NCBI RefSeq assembly: GCF_016920785.2
Contig: NW_024609857.1
Coordinates: forward strand, 77,063,570-77,127,569
DNA length: 64,000 nt
Direction of reading: 5' to 3'
DNA from: Ixodes scapularis
Taxonomy: Eukaryota > Arthropoda > Arachnida > Ixodida > Ixodidae
A program made the translations under genes and the position numbers. The notes beneath the pieces are model-generated. The model was not told where the DNA came from and did not search any database. It worked only from the letters and a program-made list of their open reading frames with translations. Numbering within the stretch: the stretch's first letter is position 1; each line of letters opens with the position of its first letter. Positions 1 to 9,477 of the stretch are shown one piece after another.

Positions 1-1646
1 TTCTAACCAGAACGCGGAGCAGTTGAAAAGCCTGTCAAGCGCTCGCTTCCGGGACAAGCCGCTTACTTCCGGTGGCTTCATACCTGTCGGCTCGGTGCAC
101 CATCCAGCCGCCTATAGTAGAGATCAGTGGGCGGACTCACTTTTACTCTTGTGATGCAGGTTCCCATAGGTTGCAACCTGCTAGTCAAACTGAATCAGGC
201 CTGCAGCCCTGCGTGAAGTTTCCATTCCTCTCTTTTAGACGTAGACACCCACATTTTGTGTGTACCTAAAAACAGCTCTAACACAGAGGAAACAAAATGA
301 TTAGCCCTTTTTGAATTCATCCTTTTCAAATGCTGAGAACATACATACAAGTCACACGCTATTGTACATTCAGTGGTGCGGCTTAATTTATGATGAGCAC
401 TTTTTTATATAAGTGCGAGCTGTTAAAGAAAAGATTTAATATAATCGGTCGGACCTAAATGATTGGTATCAACATCCTATACATTTACAGATTAACTGAT
501 ATTATAAAAGCACCAGAGCAGTGTAGGGCTCTACTGCATCAATTACAAATTTGTAATCAATTAAAAATTTGCATTTATATAATTTATTAGTATTTACTAT
601 TATTCTTTGACAGAAAGAATAACCAGGCGAGTTGGTACGTTGGTAGTCTTTCAAGACCATGAATAGTCAGGTTGTTTTCGCATTTTTTCATGCTTTTTTA
701 TTTAACTGCTCTGCTTTTCGTAGCGGATTCCGCCGCCACTAAAAAAACGTGACATTCAAACTCACTTTATTTACATCACAGAATCATAAACTTGGAAAGC
801 GTGCCGCTTCGGCATACACAAAGAGACCGCGCGTCTCTACGGCACAGGCAATCAGCATAGGCAAGAAATTATGCTGCTTGCTCTTGTATCGTTTTTCCTG
901 CTCCCGCTTTATGAAATAAATCAGTGGCGAGAGGCTGTTGGGACCACACGTCAGAACCAGCATGACCTGTGATTGCTTGAACTGCCGTCAGAGTGCACTT
1001 GAACGCTCCGCAAAAGCGTCGTCGGGCGTCGGGCGTCTTAGGACGGCGCCCAGAACAGGCACTTGGCTGGCCTTCGGTTCCGCCGCACGCGAATCTTTCT
1101 CAGTCTGCGGAGAGAGCCATAGGTTTTGAAGAAGATACGCTATTTTGAAATAACAAAATAACACCGGGCAGAGCATAGTTAGAATCAAGCATAGCTTAGC
1201 AAGCACACGGTATACAACAAAGATTGAAACATTGGCGCACTTCGCAGAAACGAAAGAAACTTCCTCACCGGCGCTTGCGCCAGCCGTCCATGAGCTCTCC
1301 GCCACTTACATGCGTCGGTAAGACGCAGCGTCTCCCAGCTCTCAGTCATCGCTTGCTATTCTTGAACACGATTTTCCTAAAGAAGATATTTAAAATATCC
1401 GCTAAAACGGCTCAAACGTAAAAAGGAAGCGACACTTGAAGCCTCCGGAACTCCAACGGTAGCCCAACCGAAGATGATTGCAATAGCGATGGTCTTGCGC
1501 AGTTTTCAAAAGTTTCTCTTTTAAAACAAAATTAAGCAAATCAATATTATATTAATAATAAAAATATCACTTATTAATGCTGTAAAAAAGTAACAAGAAT
1601 TTGGTCTATATTAGGCTTGATCTAAACTTTAGGTTTTCTTTTTCAG
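1..1646. other. Unassigned, no gene recognised
   Basis: AT-rich non-coding stretch. The longest ORF, about 105 codons on the minus strand at 988-1305, has no motif I recognise and no codon pattern that argues for coding. No repeat ends, tRNA or splice-flanked exon could be supported. Confidence 0.5.
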
Positions 1647-1776
1647 GTATTAGGTTCAAGTGAATCCTATCCTCTTATTCTTACACTTCTTCTGTTTCCC
1701 CTTTTCCGTGCCACACACGCGAGTGGAAGACTCGACGTCGTGGCGTCACGTGCGCTCCGCTGCTTCGCTTCTTGCA
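1647..1776 (-). repeat. LTR-like direct repeat, left (3' LTR)
   Basis: This stretch is closely similar to 7083-7206, including the block CTCCGCTGCTTCGCTTCTT and an upstream pyrimidine-rich part. On the minus strand it is preceded by the purine-rich GAGGGGAAGGAA, which fits a polypurine tract, and begins TGCAAGAAGCG, against TGTAAGAAGCG in the right copy. The far limit of the LTR could not be fixed, so this is the conserved part only. Confidence 0.6.
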
Positions 1777-1863
1777 ACTTTCCTTCCCCTCGGAAGGTGA
1801 AGAAATGGGGGATGACGGGGACCACGGAGGGTGGAAGAGTGACAGCAGGTCGACGTGGGCCGT

Positions 1864-2444
1864 TTAACGCCGTACGCCGCAGTCGGAATCAGCCAACAAA
1901 AAGTCGTTGCCGATTTGTGCAATTATTAGAAGAGAACCTGACCGCCGAGGTGACAGCTTTGCTGAAATTCCTTGGCTTGCGGCAGTCAGAGTGTGGAGGC
2001 TCCTCAAAACCAGCTCGCCGACCTTCATGGAAACTGGCTGCCGATGCTCATTGAAGTGGCGTCCTTGTGCTGTTTTGGCTTTCCCTTGATGAGATACGGT
2101 AAACTGGTGTGCGTCCTGAGTAGTTCTGGAAAGTTCAGCTGCGAATGCATGGGCATTGCCCGCTAGGGGCTCCGAGTCACTCGGCGCATGTGGTGCTTCC
2201 CACGTCGTGGAAGTTCTCTTCCATGGTAAAGGAACGCCGGTGTGTAACCCATGACGACACTCCCCGACGTCCTGGTGGCAAAGGTATATTTCGGGGATAT
2301 TACGATGCCATTCTCGGTTGCTGTCGCAGTACGCCCGGAGGCTCTCTTTCACAGTGGCGATGTGGCGCTCCACAGCTTGGCCCATTGGGCGATATGGCAC
2401 AGTGTGGTGGTCCCGGATGCCACAACGCTTTAAGATGCCCTTCC
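1864..2444 (-). pseudogene. Gypsy integrase, C-terminal part of core (relic)
   Basis: The minus-strand frame reads a region with CGIRDHHTVPYRPMGQAVER, which matches the gypsy integrase stretch containing the last catalytic Glu (normally P-x-x-N-P-x-E-R; here GQAVER keeps Glu-Arg). It is followed by a run like the usual REWHRNIPEI and then a basic C-terminal tail. The core between the zinc finger and this block is missing and replaced by a palindromic junction at 2445-2486. Non-functional. Confidence 0.75.
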
Positions 2445-2486
2445 AAAGTGTGCTCACAAATGGCTTGCCATTTGTGAGCACACTTT
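2445..2486. repeat. Perfect 20-bp inverted repeat with 2-base loop
   Basis: AAAGTGTGCTCACAAATGGC at 2445-2464 is followed by TT and its exact reverse complement at 2467-2486. It lies exactly where the integrase reading frame loses its catalytic core, so it looks like a deletion junction filled by templated inverted synthesis (inference). Confidence 0.9.
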
Positions 2487-2795
2487 GCTTCGGCGTGGCG
2501 TAGAGGGTAGAGGACCAATAATGTTGACGCTCAGCTCTTCCATTGGTCCTGTTGCCCATTGGCTGTCCATAAATCCTTGTGGCTTCTGCCGATGTGGCTT
2601 CTTCCGCTGACATACCTGGCAGCCCCGCACATACCGGGATATGTCAGCACGCATTCCGATCCAGACGAAGCGACTGGAAATACGTTTGTGTGTTTTGAAG
2701 AGCCCTGCATGGGCGCTCAGGTGGTGATCGTGCCCCCTTTCAAGGACAGGTGGTCTCAGATGTCTTGGAAGCCATGGTACTCGCTTTTCCCCCAT
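2487..2795 (-). pseudogene. Gypsy integrase zinc-finger and start of core (relic)
   Basis: The minus frame shows HLSAHAGLFKTHKRI, then RGCQVCQRKK, the H-x-H and C-x2-C pattern of the H2C2 integrase zinc finger. It continues to MEELSVNIIGPLP, which corresponds to the start of the integrase core (usually W-x-x-x-x-x-D-x-x-G-P-L-P; the Asp position reads Asn). The frame then breaks at the palindromic junction. In gypsy elements this domain binds LTR ends; here the protein is truncated. Confidence 0.8.
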
Positions 2796-2875
2796 GATTT
2801 GTACCCACAGCCCATTCGGCTCTACCTCTGTTGTCTCTACAAGGTCTTGGAGAAGTCGTGCTTCCCTACCTCCAT

Positions 2876-3304
2876 CTAGAAGGCAGTCCCAAGGATCTGA
2901 AGTTTCAGTAGTTTAAGCTGCTGATCGCAGACCTGTTCTGCAACCAGACTGCGGACATCGCATAGTGGCGTCAAGTAGTTTCCCGGCACTGCAGCTGTTG
3001 TCTCAAAGCTAATGCGAGACTCTGAGTTGGGAGTTGTCAAGGGAAAGAGCGATTCAGCGAGGCCGTTGTTTGGAGCATCCACTTGCTGCAGGGGAGCACG
3101 GCTGAGCACGTCAGCAGGAATATTTGCGCGTCCTCGTCGATGCATGATCTTACAATCAAAACCCTGCAGTTTGAGAACCCACCACTTGACCCTGGCTGAT
3201 GCTTGATCGGTGGTAAACATCCACGAGAGAAAAGAATGGTCGGAAAATATTTCAAACCTGGTGAAATCAAGATACGATCGAAAGTTGTCCACTGCCCACA
3301 CCAC
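2876..3304 (-). pseudogene. Gypsy RNase H domain (relic)
   Basis: The frame reads FSDHSFLSWMF, then WWVLKLQGFDCKIMHRRG and PADVLSRAP, matching the gypsy RNase H segment T-D-H-x-x-L followed by R-W-x-x-x-L-x-x-F and N-x-x-A-D-x-L-S-R. The N-terminal catalytic part before 3304 is interrupted by stops. The domain normally removes the RNA strand during reverse transcription. Confidence 0.8.
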
Positions 3305-3723
3305 GACTAGACACTCTTATTCTTAAACTGTGTATTTTTTCTCAGGGCGGGTGTGGACCCGGCTAACAAAAGATACAGGCTGTAACATTCCAGCGTGCTC
3401 CTGTAAAAAAACAACTGCGATCCCCGTGCTGCAAGCATCCGTTTTCGCAACAAACGGGTGATTAAAGTCTGGAATTTTCACCACTGCTTCGCAGGCCAGC
3501 TTCCGTTTGAGTGGGTCGAATGAAGTTTGTTGTTGATCACTTCAGAGCCAGGGATAGTTCTTCCTCAGGGGATCAGTTAGGGCCTGAGCGATGACCGAAA
3601 ATCGAGATAAGAAGTTCCTGTAGCATCAGGCTAGGCCTAGAAACGCCTGCAAGTGCTTGAATTTCTGCAGTTGGGGTACTGTAGAATGGCAGACACTTTA
3701 TTGGGGTCCGGCTTGCAGTTTCT

Positions 3724-4236
3724 TTAGGAAAGAACATGGCCGAGAAACTTGAGTGTTTGACGCCCAATCTGTACATTGTCAGGGTTGATTGTAAGTCCAA
3801 CAGCCGCAAGTCGACACAGTACTTCCCGCACATGCCGCACGTGGTCGTCAAGGGAGGTTGAATAAACTAGAACATTGTCGAGGCATGCCATGCAGAACTT
3901 TTGTTTAGCTTCGGCTAAAACTTTGTCCATGTGTCTCTGGAAGGAAGCAGGCCCGCCTGCAACTCCGAAATGCATCCTTTTGAATTCAAATGTCCTTTGG
4001 TGACATATGAAGGCAGGTTTAGGCACATCTCCCTGGCAGACAGCTATCGGGCAGAATCCCTGGGAGCGATCAAAACTTGTGAACCGTTGGGCCTGACCTA
4101 ACTCCACCAATAACGAATCGGTACGGGACATCGGGTACACGGGAACTTTCGTGCACGCGGTGAGAGGCCGGTAGTCAATTGCTAGGCGGTAGCCTCCGGT
4201 CTCCTTTACTACTAGCCCTGGAGCACCAGCTAGCGA
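3724..4236 (-). pseudogene. Gypsy reverse transcriptase, palm half (relic)
   Basis: The minus frame shows VVKETGGYRLAIDYRPL, then a central RT block, then CMACLDNVLVYS. The last is the catalytic motif C of gypsy RT with Y-x-D-D altered to C-L-D-N, so one catalytic Asp is lost. It ends GRQTLKFLGHVLS, a standard gypsy RT-RNase H transition. The N-terminal part of the same domain lies at 4686-4994, on the far side of an inserted palindromic array. Inactive by both criteria. Confidence 0.85.
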
Positions 4237-4685
4237 TGCAAAACTATCGATAAATTGACTATCGATACTATCGATAGTTTGTCCAAAACTATCCATAGTC
4301 TGCAGAACTATCGATAGTCGACTATCGATAGTACTATTGATATAGTGTTTCGATAGTTTTTCGACAGTCGACTATCGATAGTTTTTCAATAGTTTTTTAT
4401 AGTCAACTATCGACAGTTCTTTAATAGTTTTTCGATAGTCGACTATCGGCAGTTCTTTAATAGTTTTTCGATAGTCGACTATCGATAGTACTGTCCATTG
4501 TACTAGCGATAGTTTTTCGATAGTCGACTATCGATAGTACTATCGATAGTTTCTTTTGCTATCGATAGTCAAATTTCTGGCGACTATCGATAGTTTTGCA
4601 CCACTATGGTAAGTGCTTGGGCTAGTTGGTGTCCCATTTGAAAAAAAATAAACGAGAAAAAGAAGAGGAAGCAACGCAAACTGCC
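4219..4685. mobile_element. Insertion inside gypsy RT, flanked by ACTAGCCC
   Basis: The RT frame is continuous up to ACTAGCCC at 4211-4218 and resumes at an identical ACTAGCCC at 4686-4693. The intervening 467 bp is therefore an insertion with an apparent 8-bp target-site duplication. It contains the TATCGATA array and a tail with CTTGGGCTAGTTGGT, a string that recurs at the ends of Penelope-like elements in this window. Class unknown; an 8-bp duplication would fit several DNA transposon groups. Confidence 0.6.
4237..4600. repeat. Palindromic TATCGATA array with 16-bp terminal inverted repeats
   Basis: The block starts TGCAAAACTATCGATA and ends with its exact reverse complement TATCGATAGTTTTGCA. 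Between the ends are irregular repeats of ACTATCGATAGT and TTTTCGATAGTCGACTATCG. I count about eleven exact TATCGATA octamers. No coding potential; it resembles a foldback element. Confidence 0.85.
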
Positions 4686-4994
4686 ACTAGCCCAAAGGCT
4701 GTTGCTGAGACGAATGAGGTCTAGATCGAGCAGCTTCGCTATACAATCGTCCATGATCTCTCGCTTTTGCGAATTTACTGGCCGAAGCTTGCAGCGTATC
4801 GGAGGACTGTCTCCCGTGTCTATCTGGTGATGCACAAGATATGTCCTGCCAGGGTTTTTGGTGAAAGAGTGCTGGAATTCTTTTATACGCTCCTTCAGTC
4901 GTGGCTCTGTGTTACTGTCAAACAAAGTCGCCGACTGATCGGAGACATGCTTGTCGGGAGCAATGAAAGTCGCTTTCTGAACCTGCAGCTTCAA
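4686..4994 (-). pseudogene. Gypsy reverse transcriptase, N-terminal part (relic)
   Basis: The minus frame reads HHQIDTGDSPPIRCKLRPVN, then REIMDDCIAKLLDLDLIRLS and NSLWAS. This is the standard gypsy RT entry segment (H-x-I-D-T-G-x-x-x-P-I-x-x-x-x-R-R-x-S ... S-x-W-A-S). The continuation of the RT is displaced to below 4219 by the inserted array. Separated by a frame change from the protease segment upstream. Confidence 0.85.
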
Positions 4995-5115
4995 GAACTA
5001 ACTCTTCAACAAAGAAACCTTGCAGGAAGTATGTGCCTTCATCAACTGTCTCGTTTGCGCAGGTCCTCTGTTCCTTGATAAATGGAAAGACTCGCTGCGG
5101 CTCAACGCCTACCGT

Positions 5116-5565
5116 CTATCCACCGAGGGCAATATGCAGGGAGACCTCAATGACTGTGAGGAAGTCTCTCCCAAGCACGATGTCCTTGCACAAGTCGGGG
5201 ATAAACAAGAAGCGGTGATGACTAGTTTCACCAGCCCAGTGAATTGTGCAGCGTGTTGTAACGAGACACTGAGCCCATCCTGCAGCTAGATGAAGTGCTC
5301 GTCTTTCTTGTTTTTTCTCCGCTCCACACGTTTCTGCAGCTTCCATCGCTCGGGGTCCAAGAAGGCTCACGCTTGACCTGGTATCCAGCAGAGCTGTAAA
5401 CGTTAAGTTACCGATTCGGATATCCAAAAGCGGCTCCCTTCCCCGGCAGTTGCTGTCGCTTGCACCGATCTGTCGTGGATGCCCGCCGGTGTGGCATCTA
5501 CCGGCGCTTGTTTCCCGGACACAGGGAATAAATATGACCGGATTGGTGGCACCTGTAGCATACAA
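5116..5565 (-). pseudogene. Gypsy retropepsin-like protease (relic)
   Basis: The frame contains FTALLDTRSSVSLLGPRAM. Retropepsins carry D-T/S-G at the active site; here the Gly is Arg (DTR), so the catalytic loop is altered. It is followed by the usual flap-like part and DIVLGRDFL, the conserved I-x-G-x-D-F/W-L element. The ORF overlaps the gag ORF by 68 bp in another frame, which could reflect a former gag-pol frameshift or simple decay. Confidence 0.75.
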
Positions 5566-6538
5566 CTGGAGCCTGTTGTCGTCCCGTTGAACATCTAATT
5601 TCGGTGTGCCCCACGCCCCCGCAACGCTGACAGTGAGCCCCTCGAGTCTGCCAAGGAGTCACAAGCAACTGGAACCATTGATTTGGCCGTCGGACTGGCA
5701 GCTGGTCCCTGAAGAATGAGGGTTGAACGGCAGCCGGATGAAAGGGCCAATACGAAGTTAAGGACGCTCTAGGCAGAATGGGCGACATGAAAGCAGAATT
5801 GCTTGGTTGCGCGAAACTCATAGTGATTTCTTCAAGGATCAGTGCCCCTGTGGCGACGTTTGTCTCAGGTAAGCCAGATCGCAATTTCGGATGACGAGTT
5901 TCAAGTCTAGTTGCTGTGGGGGCCTCAAAGGCGAGGTCGCGGGCAACCTGATTAGTTCGAGGTGGCGGTAGTTTGTACTGGTGTCGTCTCCATGCTTTTT
6001 CCATCAGCACATCAGCTGCCTTTGCTAGCTGCTTGAGGTTGGCAAATTGCATGCCTGCAGCGAGGTCCTCTAGCTTTGGGTGCATTTTTCGGAGCCCGCA
6101 TTCAACCTTGTCTATATCTGGGGCTTCTCCAATCCTATCGAAGTACTCTGATATGACGTAAATGAATTGTTTTAAATTATCATGCGGATGTTGCATACGG
6201 AGCTTCAATTCTTTCTTGATCCTGCGTTTCCCATCGATGCGTACAATTTCAGCGAGAAATGCAACTTTAAAGTCATCCCAATTGTCGAAACCATCAACGA
6301 ACCGCCACCACAGCTTCGCGCTCTTTTCGAGCATTGCTGGAACCACTTGAAAAGGGCGAATCTCGGTGGTGACACCAGTGATGAGGCAAAAGCTTTCAAG
6401 ACGCTCCAGAAAAGATTCTGGTGTTTGCCTGTTTTCAAATCCAAAGAATTTCGGCAGTTCGAAAGATATTTTAGGAGTAGCACAGTCCGTCAGGTTAGTG
6501 GCTCTGGCTGCCACCACACTTGCAGGAGCCGGCAGCAA
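5498..6538 (-). CDS. Gypsy Gag protein, 346 codons
   Basis: This is the best-preserved ORF of the element. It has a capsid-like central part (LWWRFVDGFDNWDDFKVAF and a following helical region) typical of arthropod gypsy Gag. Two CCHC zinc knuckles near the C-terminus, CQRCGGVGHTEIRC (about residues 303-316) and CYRCHQSGHIYSLC (about 327-340), would bind RNA. It is uninterrupted by stops, in contrast to the broken pol, so gag has decayed less or by chance. The start is taken at the first in-frame Met; expression is not implied. Confidence 0.8.
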   Translation of the reverse strand: MLPAPASVVAARATNLTDCATPKISFELPKFFGFENRQTPESFLERLESFCLITGVTTEIRPFQVVPAMLEKSAKLWWRFVDGFDNWDDFKVAFLAEIVRIDGKRRIKKELKLRMQHPHDNLKQFIYVISEYFDRIGEAPDIDKVECGLRKMHPKLEDLAAGMQFANLKQLAKAADVLMEKAWRRHQYKLPPPRTNQVARDLAFEAPTATRLETRHPKLRSGLPETNVATGALILEEITMSFAQPSNSAFMSPILPRASLTSYWPFHPAAVQPSFFRDQLPVRRPNQWFQLLVTPWQTRGAHCQRCGGVGHTEIRCSTGRQQAPVVCYRCHQSGHIYSLCPGNKRR

Positions 6539-6625
6539 GGTATCTTTGATCAGTCTCTCTTTACATGGGCCGCCAGCTGCTCACGCTGCAATGCGGAGCC
6601 ATCAGTTCTTTGTTGAACACTTTCA

Positions 6626-7020
6626 GAAAAAAAAGGTGTATTATTACACCCTTGTCCCATATAATACACCCCAAAACTTCAATTCGACGTACAGCGCCCC
6701 ATAATCGAACAGGCGGCCTCAAGGTTTTCGAGGGGCTTGATAGCCGTGTGGTACAACTTATTAAGATAGCTGATGTGCGTATTATTGAATACAAAAAAGA
6801 TTATCGGAGTTTTCTTGGCCGTACTGCAAAAGCTCCGTGTTTTATTTCTTTGGTCTTTGATACGTACTTTAGCAATTTAATATGTTATATCGCACCGTTA
6901 TCAAGCCCCTGGTAAAATTTTGTGCCGTCTGTTCGACTATAGGGCGCTCTACGTCGAAATGAAATTTTGGGGTGTATTATAGGGGAAAGAAGGGTGTATG
7001 GTGGCACCCTTTTTTTTAAG
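6626..7020. mobile_element. MITE / foldback element with ~150-bp terminal inverted repeats
   Basis: 6634-6715 and 6924-7012 are long imperfect inverted repeats sharing TATAATACACCCCAAAA, TTCGACGTA and GTCGAACAG-type blocks. The similarity continues inward through GGGGCTTGATA. The outermost bases are an A run on the left and a T run on the right. No transposase is present. It lies in the 5' region of the gypsy element, so it inserted later. No clean target duplication is visible. Confidence 0.8.
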
Positions 7021-7082
7021 AGTGAAGGCGATGAATATACTCATATGCTTGATTCTCAATCCCTGGACGAGCCCCCACTTAT

Positions 7083-7206
7083 TAGGTTTAAGTGATTGCT
7101 ATCCTTTTATTCTTACACTTCTTTTTCCCTTTTTCCGTGCCACACCCGCGAGCAGAAGACTTGGCCTCGTGGCGTCACGAGCGCTCCGCTGCTTCGCTTC
7201 TTACAC
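7083..7206 (-). repeat. LTR-like direct repeat, right (5' LTR)
   Basis: Mate of 1647-1776. On the minus strand it starts TGTAAGAAGCGAAGCAGCGG next to flanking DNA. The divergence between the two repeats is easily visible, so the insertion is not recent. Confidence 0.6.
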
Positions 7207-8112
7207 AGTGTAAAACCGAAACTATCTCAAGCCATGTTTCCTTCGTCGCCAAGGCTATTCTGATTCATCGGCGCATGCTTGCACCCCTGGTATTTCGGAT
7301 TTTCTGGAAGGCTCTGCTCTCGCGGCAAATAAATAATGAGCGCAACATTGTATTTTGAAATGATGAAAGTGCCCGTCTTTTTTGACGAGGGAAAGACACG
7401 ACCAATTGACGTCGATTTTGTAACAGCGTGGAACTCTCGATCAACTGTGTTGGCGTGTTCGTCGTTGCCATTGTCAAGGTCTTTTCACGTGAATTTAAAT
7501 GTCTTAGAGTTTTGCAAGATTAATCTACACCATTAAACACTTTCGGTGAAAGCTTCAGGTTGTTACTTGAAGGTGCCGATTTCTCCAGCCAATTTCAGAG
7601 CGAAATTCCATTCATAACACCACTTCGCTTATGCGGTTCAAAGTTGATTTGCGCTGCATGTGACTATGCAAGGTGGAGCATCTGATGGCCCCCCTATTAG
7701 TCGTGGTTTCGTCGGCCTCTTGTCCTTTTGCATGCTGTGGATGCAGATATCTGAAACTGCCCATAGTGCGCTGAGACCTGCATTACAGAAACACTGGATT
7801 ATCATGCAAAAATTCAAAAATCTTCTCTGGCAGCTTTTTTTTTATCGAACCCGAAGGGAGTTCTGTCTGGCAGTTGTTCAGGGCATACTGGCACCTATCA
7901 AGATGATGCCAGTATGCCCTAAACTTCCGCCAGATAGCTGCTTGAACTTACTGGTCTGGAAATCCTCCCTCTTCTCCGTCCGGAAAGAGAAACTTCCTCG
8001 TACTACTGTGGTTAGCGGCTCAACGCGGTGCGTTCACCATTTTACCCGACATGGCCAGACCAGGCACGATTTGCTCTTCGTCCGATGCAAGCATGTAGCC
8101 CGTTTTGTTTTT
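7207..8112. other. Unassigned stretch with one 30-bp-arm hairpin
   Basis: No gene seen. The only structure is an inverted repeat at about 7863-7940: CAGGGCATACTGGCA, a 13-base loop, TGCCAGTATGCCCT, with partly matching outer arms around TCTGGC and GCCAGA. The 153-codon plus-strand ORF here has no recognisable domain. Confidence 0.5.
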
Positions 8113-8493
8113 AGAGCGTAGCTCTTAGGCGCCCGTTTCCGGCTTGAGAGGCGTCGCCGTCGGCGTAACCGCGCGTTGCATGCAACTCAAGTTGCATTTA
8201 GCCCAAGTTGCAAGCAACCCACGTTCCATGCAGCCCGTCGGCGTTACCGTAACCACGCGTTGTATGCAACCCAGGTTGCATTGAGCGCAAGTTGCACGCA
8301 GCCCACGTTGCATGCAGCCCGCCGGAGTCGCCGGGTTGCATGCAACCCGGCGACGCCCCCCAGGTCACGTGACGCCCCGAGGTCACGTGACTCCCTTTCC
8401 GAGGTCACGCGACCTCCCTTCCCCCCTCCGAGGTCACATGACGCCCCCACAGTACCCTCCCCTCCTCCTCCTCCTCCTCAAGAGCTGCGCTCT
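8113..8493. repeat. Composite foldback repeat, copy A (GTTGCATGCAAC array)
   Basis: Left end AGAGCGTAGCTCTTAGG and right end AAGAGCTGCGCTCT form inverted ends shared with 21883-22435 and 61135-62386. After the left end comes GCGTCGCCGTCGGCGTAACCG, also shared with copy C. The interior is an irregular array of GTTGCATGCAAC-type palindromes, then CACGTGAC and CATGTGAC blocks spaced about 20 bp. A further ~60 bp after the right end (GTTACAG, GAGTTGTAA, CTTTCATTTTT) is also conserved among copies, so the element probably ends near 8553. ORFs here are low-complexity artefacts. Confidence 0.75.
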
Positions 8494-9306
8494 AATTCGG
8501 CGTTACAGAGAGTTGTAAACGGCTTTCATTTTTTCTTTTACTGGGGCCTCCTCTGCCCTTCCACCATCTATGGCATTTTGTCATAGGTGCCCGCCCTCCC
8601 CCTTACACGAACTCCTGGCTACATGCCTGGTCAGTGGAGCAGGCGGGGAGTGGAAGCAACACATACCATGCTGCTCCCTGGGCGGAGGAAAGCTCCGCAA
8701 ACGGCCGGAGTGGTGTCTGAGCTGGTGCTGTTGTGTCGGTGATGGCATGTTTGTTTGTTAGAATCTCTCATATTGGAGTTGCATGAAATGTTTAATTTTC
8801 TAGTGAAGTTACAACCCTCATAAAGTGCTGTCGCATTCTGCATGAACAAACTTAGGCACACTCTCGACAACCTGCCTTTGAAGGATGTTCCATCATCGTA
8901 CTCCCAACGGTGCGTATGAAGCGACTACGTAAGCATATATCCGTACGTAGTAAACATATGCGCTTACTACCCTGGACAGAGCGCAGGATGATACTGCGCT
9001 CTCTCCAGCGCGCTGTTGTTTGATCAGGCGACGAAAGGCTGACTTTTAGCTATGAATAACTGAAAACTCGTTCCCTTTTCGCAAATTGTTTCAGATGGGC
9101 TAGAGTTTATTCATAGCACCTTTAAAATTGAAAATTCAACATGGCCAATTACACTGTCAATTAAAAAAGTTAATTATACAACGCACTGTGACGTTTATTT
9201 ACTCATCTAATGTACGCCAAGCCCCACAAGTATTCTGTGAAAACGGCATCGGCCTATCTGTCGCGTTTTAATGTTAAAAAATGAAAGAAAATCTCCCTAT
9301 ATATAT

Positions 9307-9345
9307 ATGACGAAGGCCGGACTCCGGCCGAAACGTCGAAGAATA
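9307..9345 (+). ncRNA. Hammerhead-ribozyme-like motif (Penelope-type), degenerate
   Basis: The sequence reads ATGACGA, then a perfect 6-bp stem GGCCGG/CCGGCC with loop ACT, then GAAAC and GTC. This is the hammerhead core order CUGANGA, stem II, GAAA, with the first core C replaced by A. It is followed by GAAGAATAAACC, as at the other copies here. Hammerheads are known in Penelope-like element terminal repeats. The changed core base suggests it is inactive. Confidence 0.5.
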
Positions 9346-9477
9346 AACCGTCCGTCGTTGCTGTTTTCATCAATTGTTTTCTCTTCTTCTCAGTTATACC
9401 CACGCCTTCGGCCCCCCGCTACCATGCCTTTTATATATAATAAATAAATCTCTCTCGCTCTCTGTATATATATATAT

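Larger units (their letters stand above)
1647..7206 (-). mobile_element. Ty3/gypsy LTR retrotransposon, decayed and nested
   Basis: On the minus strand the order is gag, protease, RT, RNase H, integrase zinc finger and integrase tail, which is the Ty3/gypsy order (integrase last). The element is bounded by two related direct repeats at 1647-1776 and 7083-7206. All pol domains are in separate frames, the RT is split by a palindromic array, and most of the integrase core is missing, so the copy cannot be functional. A MITE sits between gag and the right repeat. LTR inner limits are uncertain because insertions and divergence blur them. Confidence 0.85.

Noticed and set aside
988..1305. 105-codon minus ORF with a hydrophobic segment
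   Set aside because: A possible membrane segment alone is weak; no family resemblance and no exon signals.
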